The position numbers were made by a program, and so were the translations under genes. This document shows, one piece after another, positions 39,801 to 49,206 of a DNA stretch of 64,000 bases. This DNA is from Arthrobacter sp. ISL-95 (lineage in GTDB: Bacteria > Actinomycetota > Actinomycetes > Actinomycetales > Micrococcaceae): contig NZ_JAGGPR010000002.1 in assembly GCF_018613695.1 (NCBI RefSeq), forward strand, positions 151,890 through 215,889, in the 5' to 3' direction. How positions within the stretch are numbered: the stretch's first letter is position 1; each line of letters starts with the position of its first letter. Below the pieces are notes generated by a model. That model saw nothing but the letters and a program-made list of their open reading frames with translations, did not search any database and had not been told where the DNA came from.

Positions 39801-41033
39801 ATGACGGGAACCATGACGGAAGTCGCCAAACGGAAAAAAGGCAAGATCCTTGCCATCATCGGAGTCTGCGCAGCTATTGTAGTGGGCGGAATTGGTGTGG
39901 TCACGGTGCCTGGACTGCTGGCAGGCTCTCCTCAAGGAGAGGCCGTCGCGCCGTCGACTGCTCCCACCGTCGAGGCCAAACCCGTGGAGTTGGGCATCAC
40001 CCCGCTGGATGGCGCTGTGGAGTGGAATCCTGTTGTGGGCCCCCAGATCAAAGCGGTCAACGGCAAGCTGAAGGATGTCATGCTGACGCCGGTGGGCGGC
40101 GGGGCGCCCGTTCAGGGCCAGACCAGCCCTGACGGCAGCACGTGGACCACACTTGAAGTCCTGAAGTTCAAAACCCAGTACAGCTTTGCCTTTACCGTGG
40201 TGGACACGGCGGGCAAGGAAACCAAAAAGACTCAGACCTTCACCACGGTTTCCGCGGCTTACGAGGCAGATGCGTCCATCTACCCCCGTCACGGCACCAC
40301 TGCAGGCTCCGGACAGCCCATAGAAATCAATTTCAGCGAGCCCGTTGTAGACAAAGTGGCAATGGAGAAGCGGGTTGCCATCACTGTTTCCTCCGGCCAG
40401 CCTGTGGCTTGGCACTGGTATTCGGACAAGAAGGTCAGGATCCGCCCGGAGGCCTTCTGGGTTTCCGGCACCACCGTCACCGTGGACATGAAGCTTTTGG
40501 GCGTCGACTTCGGTAACAAGATGATCGGTAATGCCGACATAGTTTCGACTTTCACCACCGGCCCCCAGCGGGTGGCAGTGGTAGATGACACCACCAAGAC
40601 CATGAACGTGTACTCCGATGGGCAGCTGGTCCACACTGCACCTGTATCGCTGGGCGGCGAGGATTGGCTCTCGCCCACGGGATATGCCGTGATTTTGGAG
40701 CAGGAGCGCAAGTCCAACTTCAACGCCGGCAGCATCGGCCTGAAGCCCGGGGACAAGGGCTACTACGCACCAATGGTGGTGGATTATGCAAACCGCCTGA
40801 CGTGGTCCGGCGTTTACGTTCACCAAGCACTCGAGTCGGCATGGGGGGCCATCGGCCGGGTGAACGTCTCGCACGGCTGCGTGGGCCTGCTGCCTGCGGA
40901 TGCTGAATGGTTCTTCAACAACATGAAGACCGGCGACGTAGTCCAGATCCTCAACACCGGAGCACCGGCAGTGGAACCACTGGAGGGCTTCGGAGACTGG
41001 AACATTCCCTGGGCGAGCTACGCTCAGCGCTAG
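39801..41033 (+). CDS. L,D-transpeptidase with Ig-like domains (YkuD)
   Basis: Cell-wall enzyme of 410 residues that forms 3-3 cross-links between meso-DAP or lysine stems, or anchors proteins. One N-terminal membrane helix (about 14-35) follows KRKKGK; two Ig-like domains (about 60-265) follow; the YkuD catalytic domain ends with VNVSHGCVGLLP, catalytic H358 and C360. The ATG at 39801 has GGGGGACAGG upstream; an earlier in-frame ATG at 39783 also exists. Confidence 0.92.
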   Translation: MTGTMTEVAKRKKGKILAIIGVCAAIVVGGIGVVTVPGLLAGSPQGEAVAPSTAPTVEAKPVELGITPLDGAVEWNPVVGPQIKAVNGKLKDVMLTPVGGGAPVQGQTSPDGSTWTTLEVLKFKTQYSFAFTVVDTAGKETKKTQTFTTVSAAYEADASIYPRHGTTAGSGQPIEINFSEPVVDKVAMEKRVAITVSSGQPVAWHWYSDKKVRIRPEAFWVSGTTVTVDMKLLGVDFGNKMIGNADIVSTFTTGPQRVAVVDDTTKTMNVYSDGQLVHTAPVSLGGEDWLSPTGYAVILEQERKSNFNAGSIGLKPGDKGYYAPMVVDYANRLTWSGVYVHQALESAWGAIGRVNVSHGCVGLLPADAEWFFNNMKTGDVVQILNTGAPAVEPLEGFGDWNIPWASYAQR

Positions 41034-41155
41034 TCCTGCTGTTAAGATCGTTGCAGTGATTCTTTCCTGCGCGCTTTGACCCATTTCTCCAGCGCTGACA
41101 ACACGTCGGCCCTGCTCTTTGTGCTGCCCTCCAAGGTGATCACGGGTGTCCCTTA

Positions 41156-41179
41156 GGGGAACCCGCCCATGGGTTCCCC
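41156..41179. terminator. Short perfect hairpin downstream of the L,D-transpeptidase
   Basis: GGGGAACCC (41156-41164) pairs perfectly with GGGTTCCCC (41171-41179) across a 6-base loop, 42 bases before the next gene. No T run follows, so terminator function is only possible. The 187-base gap (41034-41220) otherwise holds nothing recognised. Confidence 0.45.
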
Positions 41180-41220
41180 GGCTCTTTCCACCGGACCCTT
41201 TCTCTTCACCTGGAGCATGC

Positions 41221-42042
41221 ATGACCATTTCACTGAACCTCAGCCCGGACTGCGGCAACTGCTTTGCCCTTTGCTGTACCGCGCTCGGATTCGCCCGATC
41301 CGCTGACTTCGCGATCGACAAACCTGCCGCTTCGCCGTGCCCGAACATGGCGGACGACTTTTCCTGCACCATTCACCAACGCTTGCGGCCCCGTGGCTTC
41401 CGCGGTTGCACGGTTTTTGATTGTTTCGGCGCCGGCCAGGTGGTGTCCCAACACACCTTCTCCGGAACCAGCTGGGTAGAGGACCCTTCGTCCAAGTCCT
41501 CGATGTTCGCCGTATTCAAAGTAGTCAGGCAACTCCACGAGATGCTCTGGTACCTGGCCGAAGCCAGGCAACGGACCTTCGATCCCGAGCTCGCAGCTGC
41601 AGCGGACCACCTGTCCGAGGGCATAGCAGCCGCCGCCCAAGGAGACGCCACCACGGTCCTTGCCGCCGACGTCGGAACACTCCACGGAGAGGCCAGGGCG
41701 CTACTGATGGAGGTCAGCGAAGAAGCCCGCGCGTCCTATCGCGCCGAAGGCCGGCAAACCCTCGACGGCGGCCTCCAGGCGGGTGCCGACCTCATGGGCG
41801 CCAACCTTGCGAACCAGCGACTTTGCGGATCAGACCTCCGCGGCGCTTACCTGATCGGAGCGAACCTTAGAGGCAGCGACCTCACCGCCGTTGACCTCCT
41901 GGGAGCCGACCTACGCGGAGCACAGCTTCACGGAGCCGATCTCGCCAGGGCCCTGTACCTGACCCAGCCGCAGATCAACGCCGCCGAAGGCGACCCCTCC
42001 ACCCTCCTACCCCCAAGACTCGCCAAACCGGATCACTGGTGA
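41221..42042 (+). CDS. YkgJ-like cysteine-cluster and pentapeptide-repeat fusion protein
   Basis: Protein of 273 residues. The N-terminal 70 residues have eight cysteines at 11, 14, 18, 19, 40, 49, 63 and 68, in the order CxxC-x3-CC, then CP...C-x-IH-x-RLRP...C, similar to YkgJ Fe/Zn-chelating domains. A helical middle (about 95-175) is followed by pentapeptide repeats of A(D/N)LxG type (about 183-242: GADLMGANLANQRLCGSDL and on). Cytoplasmic, no signal. The fusion suggests a metal-binding protein docked to DNA or protein targets; role unknown. ATG at 41221 has GGAG five bases upstream. Confidence 0.8.
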   Translation: MTISLNLSPDCGNCFALCCTALGFARSADFAIDKPAASPCPNMADDFSCTIHQRLRPRGFRGCTVFDCFGAGQVVSQHTFSGTSWVEDPSSKSSMFAVFKVVRQLHEMLWYLAEARQRTFDPELAAAADHLSEGIAAAAQGDATTVLAADVGTLHGEARALLMEVSEEARASYRAEGRQTLDGGLQAGADLMGANLANQRLCGSDLRGAYLIGANLRGSDLTAVDLLGADLRGAQLHGADLARALYLTQPQINAAEGDPSTLLPPRLAKPDHW

Positions 42043-42059
42043 CTAGCCCAGATCTGACA

Positions 42060-42139
42060 ACGCCGGGCGGCCGGCGTCCGGCAGCCTGCGTCTAAGCGAG
42101 GTACGAGCGAGCAGGCAGAGGACGGCGGCCGACCGGCGT
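42060..42139. repeat. Intergenic hairpin element, copy B (minus orientation)
   Basis: Outer arms 42060-42079 and 42120-42139 pair in 18 of 20 positions. Inner stem GCCTGC (42084-42089) with GCAGGC (42111-42116) encloses a loop whose complement reads TCGCTCGTACCTCGCTTAGAC. It begins 18 bases after the pentapeptide gene and ends 18 bases before the end of the convergent RDD gene. Confidence 0.75.
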
Positions 42140-42156
42140 CAGCCGGTAGCGGGGCA

Positions 42157-42960
42157 CTAACTGTCAGTGAACGGCAGCTTCCTGAGTCGCTCACCTATGG
42201 TTGCGTTCCGCTGTTCTGCTTGGCGGAGTCTGATGAGTTCGCGGTTGCGCCGTTCCCCGAGGACTGCGCCTATGTAGTCTTCGGGGATGGTGCCGGCCGG
42301 CGGGGGCGGGGCCACGTACCTTGCGAGTTCAGATGCGAGCGAGGCCGCCATGTTCACGCGCGAGGCCGGTGCCATGAGGTATGCCTGCTGCACGAAGGTC
42401 CCGGCCCGCCGGGCGGTGGCATCCGGTACCCTGCCGATGTCCGCCATGGCCACCCATGATTGCAGGTGATACGGGGCTACGGGCATGATTCGGGGCTTGG
42501 AGGGTACGCGTTGGCGGAGGGAGTAGGTACCCGCAACGATGTCGCCGAGGCGCTTTGATTTGTCGTTGAAGAGTGCCACACCGATTGCCAGGCCGCCGAA
42601 GGTCATGTAGATCTCCAGGAACCCGAGGAGTCCGCGGATGAGGGCGTGCCGGAAGCGGATGGACCCGCCGTCGTCGCGGACTATGCGTAGTCCTGTTGCG
42701 AGCTTTCCCAACGAGCGCCCGCGGGTCAGGGTCTCAACGGTGACGGGGACGATGACCACGGAGAATACGACGCTGCTGAGGATCATTGCTTGAATGGCGG
42801 CGTTGTCAAGATCCCGGGAGGCCGTGGCGACGAGGATGATCAGAAGTATTGCGAGGACCACCTGGGAGATGACATCCAGAATGAGGCCCAATGCCCGCGC
42901 GGCGAAGGACGCGGGGCGAAGCTCGAGGACTACTGCCTCGCCTGTGATGATTGAACTCAT
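42157..42960 (-). CDS. RDD family membrane protein
   Basis: Protein of 267 residues with an N-terminal RDD domain: four helices between about 15 and 140, with R/D positions at FAARALGLILDVI, the GRSLGKLATGLRIVRDDGG linker and RLGDIVAGTYSLRQR. The cytoplasmic C-terminal 110 residues are not recognised. Divergent from the SpoIIM-like gene; RDD and SpoIIM-like neighbours are common in actinobacteria. The ATG at 42960 is chosen over the TTG at 42972. RDD proteins have been linked to transport and membrane functions, but the role is not settled. Confidence 0.87.
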   Translation of the reverse strand: MSSIITGEAVVLELRPASFAARALGLILDVISQVVLAILLIILVATASRDLDNAAIQAMILSSVVFSVVIVPVTVETLTRGRSLGKLATGLRIVRDDGGSIRFRHALIRGLLGFLEIYMTFGGLAIGVALFNDKSKRLGDIVAGTYSLRQRVPSKPRIMPVAPYHLQSWVAMADIGRVPDATARRAGTFVQQAYLMAPASRVNMAASLASELARYVAPPPPAGTIPEDYIGAVLGERRNRELIRLRQAEQRNATIGERLRKLPFTDS

Positions 42961-43069
42961 GCCCGCCCCCAAGTTTTACCAATACTGTGGGCGCTTTGAG
43001 TGCCCGCACCAACGAGTCTAGCGGCGGCGGGGCTGACCGCACGGTGGATACAGGCGCTAGGGTGGTGGC

Positions 43070-44065
43070 GTGGACATTGATGCCTTCTCGGCCGTACATG
43101 AGGACAAATGGTCGCGGCTTCATTTCCTGGCGCATAAGCGCAGGCTTACGGGTGTCGAGGCGGACGAACTTCTGCGCCTCTACCAGACGGTGTCCGGGCA
43201 CCTTTCCCTGATCCGTTCCGTGGCACCGGAGACGGGATTGTCGGCCTCCCTGTCCGCAGCGCTGGCCCAGGCCCGGACGCGTTTCACGGGGGCACGCTCG
43301 AATTTCATGGAGGATTTGGCACGGTTTTTCGTCATCTCCCTCCCCGCGGCGTTTTACCGGATCCGGTGGTTGACCCTGTGGTGCGGGCTCGCTTTTGCCT
43401 TGGTGGCGGGTGCCTATGCTCTATGGATCGGCACCTCACCGGAGGCGTTGAGGGCTGTTGCTTCCAGTGACGCCAGGGTGCAGCAGTACGTGGAGGAAGA
43501 CTTCATTGACTACTACTCGGAGAATCCTGCGGCTTCCTTCGCCGGAGCAGTATGGACAAACAACGCCTGGATTTCCGCCCAAGCCGTGGCCTTCGGCGTC
43601 ACCGGGTTTTGGGTGCCTTTCATTCTGTTCATGAATGCGCAGGGGCTGGGAATCGCTGCGGGCCTCTTCCTTGCAACGGGGAAGATGGACATCTTCTTCA
43701 GCTACATCCTCCCTCACGGGCTCATGGAACTCACTGCCGTCTTCATCGCCTGCGCGGCAGGACTCAAGATCTTCTGGGCCATGGTGCGGCCCGGCCCGAG
43801 GACGAGGTTGCAGGCTGTGGCTGATGAGGGCCGTTCGTTGATCACCGTTGCCATGGGGTTGGTGCTTGTCCTGCTCGTCTCGGGCATCGTGGAAGGCTTT
43901 GTCACGCCAAGCCCGCTCCCGGTCTGGGCCAAGATCACTATTGGCGCGATGGTTTTGGCCGGCTACTGGGTTTACACCCTGGCCCTTGGCGGGAGAGCTG
44001 TCCGCGCCGGTGTCACGGGAGACATGGATGCCAACGACGCCGGATACCGCAGCATCGCGGCCTAG
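43070..44065 (+). CDS. Stage II sporulation protein M family membrane protein
   Basis: SpoIIM/DUF95-like protein of 331 residues. A soluble helical N-terminal 85 residues (HKRRLTGVEADELLRLYQ) is followed by about six helices; GFWVPFILFMNAQGLGIAAG and ILPHGLMELTAVFIA are the family core motifs. This organism type is not a spore former, so the name is historical. GTG start. Lies divergently to the RDD gene. Confidence 0.87.
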   Translation: MDIDAFSAVHEDKWSRLHFLAHKRRLTGVEADELLRLYQTVSGHLSLIRSVAPETGLSASLSAALAQARTRFTGARSNFMEDLARFFVISLPAAFYRIRWLTLWCGLAFALVAGAYALWIGTSPEALRAVASSDARVQQYVEEDFIDYYSENPAASFAGAVWTNNAWISAQAVAFGVTGFWVPFILFMNAQGLGIAAGLFLATGKMDIFFSYILPHGLMELTAVFIACAAGLKIFWAMVRPGPRTRLQAVADEGRSLITVAMGLVLVLLVSGIVEGFVTPSPLPVWAKITIGAMVLAGYWVYTLALGGRAVRAGVTGDMDANDAGYRSIAA

Positions 44066-44204
44066 AGCTTACAGTTACGTTTCAATCTGGTCGCAGCCGG
44101 GGTGGCACCGCGTGTCTCTGTAATGCCGGGCGGTAGGCTCGAATGCAGACAAGAGAGCCGGCAGCAAGCAATCGCCGGTGGATGCCTACGGAAGTGAACC
44201 CGCT

Positions 44205-45374
44205 GTGAGCGACAAGAGCCCAAAACCACAAGAACCGGACACGGCCGTCCACGAGGACCCCAACGAACCGGCCTTCGACTGGATGAAGCCGAAAACGTCC
44301 GGTGGCTCTACCGAGGCCACTCCTGCAGCCAACACCGGAGCCACACCCGCGGCCGCAAAAACTTCAGCTGCCTCCTCAACTGCGACGCCGGCAAGCGGCC
44401 AGCCCGGGAGCCGGGCGGACCGCAAAGCTGCTGAGGCTGCGGACGCCGGTACTGAGACTCCGTTGTTCGGGGACACCCGTGCGGAGGACTCCACCACAAA
44501 AGCGCCGTCGCACTATTCGGAGCCTTTGCCGACGTCGGCCCTTCAGATTCGTCCACCGGAGGACGAAGTGGCGCGACGAAATGCCGAACGCGAGCAAGCC
44601 GCAAAGGTGAAGCCGATCGGACCTCGGATTTTCCAGGTGCTACTTGCCATTTTCTACCCCGTCATTCTCTTGGTCCTGGCCGTCCGGGCCGTCACCAGTC
44701 CGCTGTTCCTGTGGGTGGAGTACAACCGTCCGGGTTTCCCCGGCGACGGCTATGGCTTCAGCACTGACGACCGCATGACGTACGGCTCTTATGCTGTGGA
44801 CTACCTCAGTAACTGGGCCGGCCCCCGCTATCTGGGTGGCTTGGTCAACCAGGACGGGGAGAAGCTCTTCACGGACAGCGAAGTTGCGCATATGGCCGAC
44901 GTGAAGCTGGTCATCCTGTCCTCCTTCGGGGCAGGGCTCTTGCTCATCATCCTCAGCATCATTGCCATCCTGTATCTGCGCAAGCGAAGCACCGGCGGGA
45001 TCCGGCGAGGTCTCTTTGCCGGTTCAATCGTCACCTTGGTCATCATCATTGGTCTTGCCGTTCTGGCCGCCCTGAGCTGGCAGCAGTTCTTCACGGAGTT
45101 CCACCGGATCTTCTTTGCCAACGGAACGTGGACCTTCTCGCTGGAAGACACCCTCATACGGCTCTTCCCGGGTCAGTTCTGGATCGATGCAGGCATCGTC
45201 ATCGGCGCCCTGGTGTTCCTTGCGGCGACGGTGACGTTCATCTTCACGTGGCCCACCAAGCGGCGTCGTGGTCTTTCGGACAAGCAGGAGGGCGACAACG
45301 GGAACGCCGAGACCCAGGACGAGGAGCCTGAGGCTGCCAGCCTTCCCAAGGAAACTACAGACGCCACTCGCTAG
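44205..45374 (+). CDS. TIGR01906 family membrane protein
   Basis: Protein of 389 residues with a low-complexity N-terminus (residues 1-145, rich in A, T, P, E) and then the TIGR01906/DUF1461 membrane region of about four helices: one near 148-172, then an exported loop, then 240-265, 282-305 and 338-358. The cytoplasmic tail is acidic. Function unknown. A GTG at 44205 is preferred because GGAAG is about ten bases upstream; a GTG at 44178 is also possible. Confidence 0.82.
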   Translation: MSDKSPKPQEPDTAVHEDPNEPAFDWMKPKTSGGSTEATPAANTGATPAAAKTSAASSTATPASGQPGSRADRKAAEAADAGTETPLFGDTRAEDSTTKAPSHYSEPLPTSALQIRPPEDEVARRNAEREQAAKVKPIGPRIFQVLLAIFYPVILLVLAVRAVTSPLFLWVEYNRPGFPGDGYGFSTDDRMTYGSYAVDYLSNWAGPRYLGGLVNQDGEKLFTDSEVAHMADVKLVILSSFGAGLLLIILSIIAILYLRKRSTGGIRRGLFAGSIVTLVIIIGLAVLAALSWQQFFTEFHRIFFANGTWTFSLEDTLIRLFPGQFWIDAGIVIGALVFLAATVTFIFTWPTKRRRGLSDKQEGDNGNAETQDEEPEAASLPKETTDATR

Positions 45375-45380
45375 AGGTGT

Positions 45381-45421
45381 GCGGCTCCATGGGGTGAAGG
45401 CGGCCTGCCAAGTGGAGCCGC
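45381..45421. terminator. Convergent-gene hairpin
   Basis: GCGGCTCCA (45381-45389) pairs with TGGAGCCGC (45413-45421), perfect over nine bases with a 23-base loop, seven bases after the TIGR01906 gene and reaching the last base of the ligase gene. No T run; weak terminator candidate. Confidence 0.4.
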
Positions 45422-47253
45422 TACTTCACGTACAGCTTCTCCACTGCCGCAGAGAAGTCATTGAGAACCGCAGCCCGCTTCAGTTTGAGCGACGGCGTCA
45501 GGTGCCCGGACTCGACACTGAGGTCTGCGGTGATAAAAGCGAACTTCTTGATCGACTCAGCAGCTGAGACGCGCTTGTTGGCCTCATCGACTGCAGACTG
45601 AACGGCCACCTTCACACGGTCATCGCCAGCGGCTTCCTCAAGGGTCATTGCACCCACCTTGTTCTCAGCGCACCAGTCTGTAAGCCCTTCAGGGTCAAAG
45701 CCGATCAATGCCGCCACGAACGGCCGGCCATCGCCCACAACCACTGCCTGCCCTACCAGCGGGTGTTCGCGTAGTTTCTCCTCCAAGGGAGCCGGCGCCA
45801 CGTTCTTTCCTCCGGCCGTCACCAGAAGGTCCTTCTTGCGGCCGGTAATGGTGAGGAAGCCGTCGGAGTCGAGCTCGCCGAGATCGCCGGTACGGAAGAA
45901 GCCGTCAACGAAGGCAGTTTGGGTGGCCTCGTCATTGTTGTGGTAGCCCTTGAAGACGCCAATGCCCTTGACCAGCACCTCGCCGTCCTGCGCCACCCTG
46001 ATGGTAGTCCCCGGCAGGGGAACCCCCACCGTGCCGATGCGGGACATGTTGGGCGTGTTGACGGTGCAGGGAGCGGTGGTTTCCGTCAACCCGTAGCCCT
46101 CAAGAACCGGAACGCCCGCGCCGTGGAAGAAGTGGTTGTCCCGGAGGCTGAGGGGACTGGCGCCGGAAACTGTGTAGCCTACGTCGCCGCCGAACAGCTC
46201 CCTTACCTTGGGGTAGAGCAGTTTGTTGAACGTGGAATGCTTCAGGCCCAGAAGCCAGCCCGGACCGGGCCCCTGGCCACGGGCGGCGAGGTCCACCGCC
46301 GTCGAATACTGCACCGCGGTAGCCGAAGCTGCACTGAAGAGCGCGGACTTTCCGCTCATGGCCGCTTTGTGGCTGGCGCCGGCGTAGACCTTCTCGAAAA
46401 TGCGCGGCACAGCCAGCAGGAAAGTGGGTTTGAAGGATCCCAGGTCTGCCATCAGTCCACTGGCGCCGGCACTGTGCCCCAGAGTAATGCCGGCAGTCAG
46501 GCAGACAACCTGGACTGCTCGGGCGAGGACGTGTGCCAAGGGCAGGAACATCAGCGTCCGCGCGCCTTGCTGCATGAGGAGCTCGGGGAGAAACGGGATG
46601 ACGTTTCGCGCCACGAGGACGAAGTTTCCGTGGGTGATTTCGCACCCCTTGGGCTTGCCCGTTGTCCCGGAGGTGTAGACGATTGAGGCGACGCTGGCCA
46701 AATTCGCTGCACTGCGCTGGCGCTCCAGTTCGCTGTCCATGATGCCGATCCCGACGGCGGCGACGCTGGTCAGGTTGGGTGCGTCGCCGTCGTGCTCCAT
46801 CCTGATGATGGTCACGGGGTCCTCGCCCAAAACGGGAGAATGTTCCACCAGTGCATGAACGAGGTTTGCTTTGCCGATGTCCTCCACGAAGATCCGCCGG
46901 GCTCCGGAATCTGCGAGGATCCATTCGATCTGGCCTGCGGACGACGTCTCATAAATAGGGACGGTGACCCCGCCGGCCATCCAGATGGCAAAGTCCACCA
47001 GCGTCCATTCAAAACTTGAGCGGGACAGCACAGCCACAGGATCGCCGGGGTTGAGCCCACCTGCGATCAATCCCTTGGCCAGGGCTGTGACATCGGCAAG
47101 GAACCTTGCCGCAGAGACGTTCAACCAACCGTTGGCCGTCTTATGCGCAAACAGGTTACCGAACGGATCCTTGTGGCAGCGTTCCAAGAGGAGGTCCGTC
47201 ACGTTGGTGTTCGGGTCCGCCTCGACCAGAAGTTCCGTGCTTGCTTCCCTCAC
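45421..47253 (-). CDS. Long-chain fatty acid-CoA ligase (AMP-binding)
   Basis: Acyl-CoA synthetase of 610 residues; activates fatty acids through acyl-AMP. The AMP-binding P-loop is SIVYTSGTTGKPKGCEITHGN near residue 190 (quoted by its ends SGTTGKPKG). Other motifs are YGLTETTAP near 380, FRTGDLGELDSDGFLTITGRKKDLL region near 453-475 with the catalytic hinge, and the C-terminal lysine region. FadD15-like. GTG start with AGGAG upstream; 13 bases after the mannosyltransferase stop, likely one operon. Confidence 0.92.
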   Translation of the reverse strand: MREASTELLVEADPNTNVTDLLLERCHKDPFGNLFAHKTANGWLNVSAARFLADVTALAKGLIAGGLNPGDPVAVLSRSSFEWTLVDFAIWMAGGVTVPIYETSSAGQIEWILADSGARRIFVEDIGKANLVHALVEHSPVLGEDPVTIIRMEHDGDAPNLTSVAAVGIGIMDSELERQRSAANLASVASIVYTSGTTGKPKGCEITHGNFVLVARNVIPFLPELLMQQGARTLMFLPLAHVLARAVQVVCLTAGITLGHSAGASGLMADLGSFKPTFLLAVPRIFEKVYAGASHKAAMSGKSALFSAASATAVQYSTAVDLAARGQGPGPGWLLGLKHSTFNKLLYPKVRELFGGDVGYTVSGASPLSLRDNHFFHGAGVPVLEGYGLTETTAPCTVNTPNMSRIGTVGVPLPGTTIRVAQDGEVLVKGIGVFKGYHNNDEATQTAFVDGFFRTGDLGELDSDGFLTITGRKKDLLVTAGGKNVAPAPLEEKLREHPLVGQAVVVGDGRPFVAALIGFDPEGLTDWCAENKVGAMTLEEAAGDDRVKVAVQSAVDEANKRVSAAESIKKFAFITADLSVESGHLTPSLKLKRAAVLNDFSAAVEKLYVK

Positions 47254-47266
47254 TGTTTGACTCCTC

Positions 47267-49150
47267 CTAGATCCACGATGGCATCCACATTCTCATCCGC
47301 CACTCCTGGTAGCTGATGACTTCCGCCGTGAGTACCGGATAGAAGAACGCCGTTGCGAGCACGGCCAGCACCAGGACCAGGGCCACTATGTAGAGGCCGG
47401 ATCGTCGCCGCCAGACGGGGTCTCTGCTGCGTCCCAGGACCAAACCCAGCACGTACGTCAGGCCCAGAACCAAGAAGGGTTCGAAGGATACGGCGTAGAA
47501 AATGAACATGGTGCGTTCCGGGTACATGAACCACGGAAGGTAGCCGGCAGCCACCCCGGCCAGGATGGCACCGGCACGCCAGTCGCGGCGGCCGGCCCAC
47601 CAGAACAACAGGATGACCAAGGCGATGGTCCCGCCCCACCAAACCACCGGATTCCCTACTGGAAGGATGGCGGAAGAGCACGTCTCAACAACGCAGCCGG
47701 GCGTGCCCTGTTTGGGTGTCTGATAGAAGAACGAGGTGGGACGGCCCATGATCAGCCACGTCCAGGGGCTGGACTCATACGGATGGTCGGAGCTGAGGCC
47801 CTGATGGAATTTGTAGGCTTCAAGGTGGTAGTGCGCCAAGGAGCGCACGGAGTTGGGAAGCCAATCCCAGCCCGGGGCCGGGTTGGTGGCAGCCCATTGC
47901 CGGTAATAGGCGTCCTTCGAAAGGAACCAGCCCGTCCACGTGGCCACGTAAGTGAGGGCAGCGATCGGAATGATGGTCACGAATGCGGGCAGGCCGTCCT
48001 TGATGATGCCGGCGCTGAACCAGCTCCGGATGCCTGCAATGCGCCGGGCGTTCAGGTCCCACAGCACGGTCATGATGCCGAAGGCCGCTACGAAGAACAG
48101 TGCCGACCATTTTGTCCCCACGGCAAGGCCGAGGCAAAGCCCCGCAGCCAGCCGCCACCACCGCATGCCAAGCCAAGGACCCGTGACAAGTTGGGTGGGT
48201 GTGGGGCGGCCTCCCGGCGAAGCAGCCGCTTGCGCGGCGAGCCGGGAGGCCAGACGACGGCGGCCGTCGTCGCGGTCCATCAGCAAGGCGCCGAAAGCCG
48301 CCAGGATCCACAGGGCCAGGAAGACGTCCAGCAGGGAGGTACGGGAGAGCACCAGGTGATGGCCGTCGATGGCCAGCAATAGCCCGGCAACGGCGCCGAG
48401 GGTGTGCGAGCGGAACAGCTTCAGGGCAATGAGTGACACGAGGAAGACCGTCAACGTGCCTGCCAAAGCCGCGCTGAACCGCCAGCCGAAGGGGTTGTCT
48501 CCACCGAACAGCCACATTCCGAAGGCAATCATCCACTTGCCTACTGGTGGGTGGACAACGTACTCAGGAGTGTTGAGGAGGACATTCGGGTTGCCGGCGA
48601 TGAAGGAATCATTGGCATTGGCCGGCCAACTGCGTTCGTAGCCGCTCACCACATAGGAGTAGGCGTCCTTGACGTAATACGTTTCATCAAAGACCAGGCT
48701 GTGCGGTGCATCCAGCCGGAAGAAGCGGAGAATGCCGCCCAGGATTGCCGTGAGGATGGGAATCAGCCAGAACCAGAGGCGCAGGGACGCCGGGTAATCC
48801 CGCCAGCTTTGGACTCCGCCGATCAGACGTTCTTTCAACGCCTGGGCAGCGTAGGCCTCGGACGGCCGTGCGATCCAACGGTGCCCCTCCAGGGCTCGGC
48901 CAGACAACCCGCGGCTGGACAGGTAACGACCTGGCTGAGGCCCGCCGGGACGGCCAGGGGCTGCATCCGAATTCGTGGCTCCGGACGAGCGCGCCGTCCA
49001 TCGGGACCGTGACGTACCTGCGTGCTTGGGTGTATCAGACTGCCCGTTGCTCTCCTCCGCCGTTGTGTCTCCAAGTCCCGGGCTCGCTGGGGACGCAGCC
49101 GGGGATCCGGAAGCGGTGGCAGGAACGGGCGACTGGTTCACCCCGCCCAT
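47267..49150 (-). CDS. Dolichyl-phosphate-mannose-protein mannosyltransferase (Pmt)
   Basis: Protein O-mannosyltransferase of 627 residues, GT39 family; transfers mannose from polyprenyl phosphate mannose to secreted proteins. A hydrophilic low-complexity N-terminus (about 130 residues) precedes about ten helices. The catalytic DE is in FDETYYVKDAYSYV. Further motifs are HPPVGKWMIAFG and the GWRFSAALAGT segment. Homologue of Rv1002c, next to rsmI as in mycobacteria. I chose the ATG at 49150 (AAGG upstream); an ATG at 49174 is also open. Confidence 0.9.
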   Translation of the reverse strand: MGGVNQSPVPATASGSPAASPASPGLGDTTAEESNGQSDTPKHAGTSRSRWTARSSGATNSDAAPGRPGGPQPGRYLSSRGLSGRALEGHRWIARPSEAYAAQALKERLIGGVQSWRDYPASLRLWFWLIPILTAILGGILRFFRLDAPHSLVFDETYYVKDAYSYVVSGYERSWPANANDSFIAGNPNVLLNTPEYVVHPPVGKWMIAFGMWLFGGDNPFGWRFSAALAGTLTVFLVSLIALKLFRSHTLGAVAGLLLAIDGHHLVLSRTSLLDVFLALWILAAFGALLMDRDDGRRRLASRLAAQAAASPGGRPTPTQLVTGPWLGMRWWRLAAGLCLGLAVGTKWSALFFVAAFGIMTVLWDLNARRIAGIRSWFSAGIIKDGLPAFVTIIPIAALTYVATWTGWFLSKDAYYRQWAATNPAPGWDWLPNSVRSLAHYHLEAYKFHQGLSSDHPYESSPWTWLIMGRPTSFFYQTPKQGTPGCVVETCSSAILPVGNPVVWWGGTIALVILLFWWAGRRDWRAGAILAGVAAGYLPWFMYPERTMFIFYAVSFEPFLVLGLTYVLGLVLGRSRDPVWRRRSGLYIVALVLVLAVLATAFFYPVLTAEVISYQEWRMRMWMPSWI

Positions 49151-49206
49151 GCTACCTTTCCATCCTTGCTGCATCCCTGAACCCCGCGCGGTATTAGGCT
49201 TGGCAG

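Noticed and set aside
39777..41372. A 531-codon minus-strand frame opposite the L,D-transpeptidase
   Set aside because: The plus strand carries the YkuD active site and good start; the minus product has no recognisable domain.
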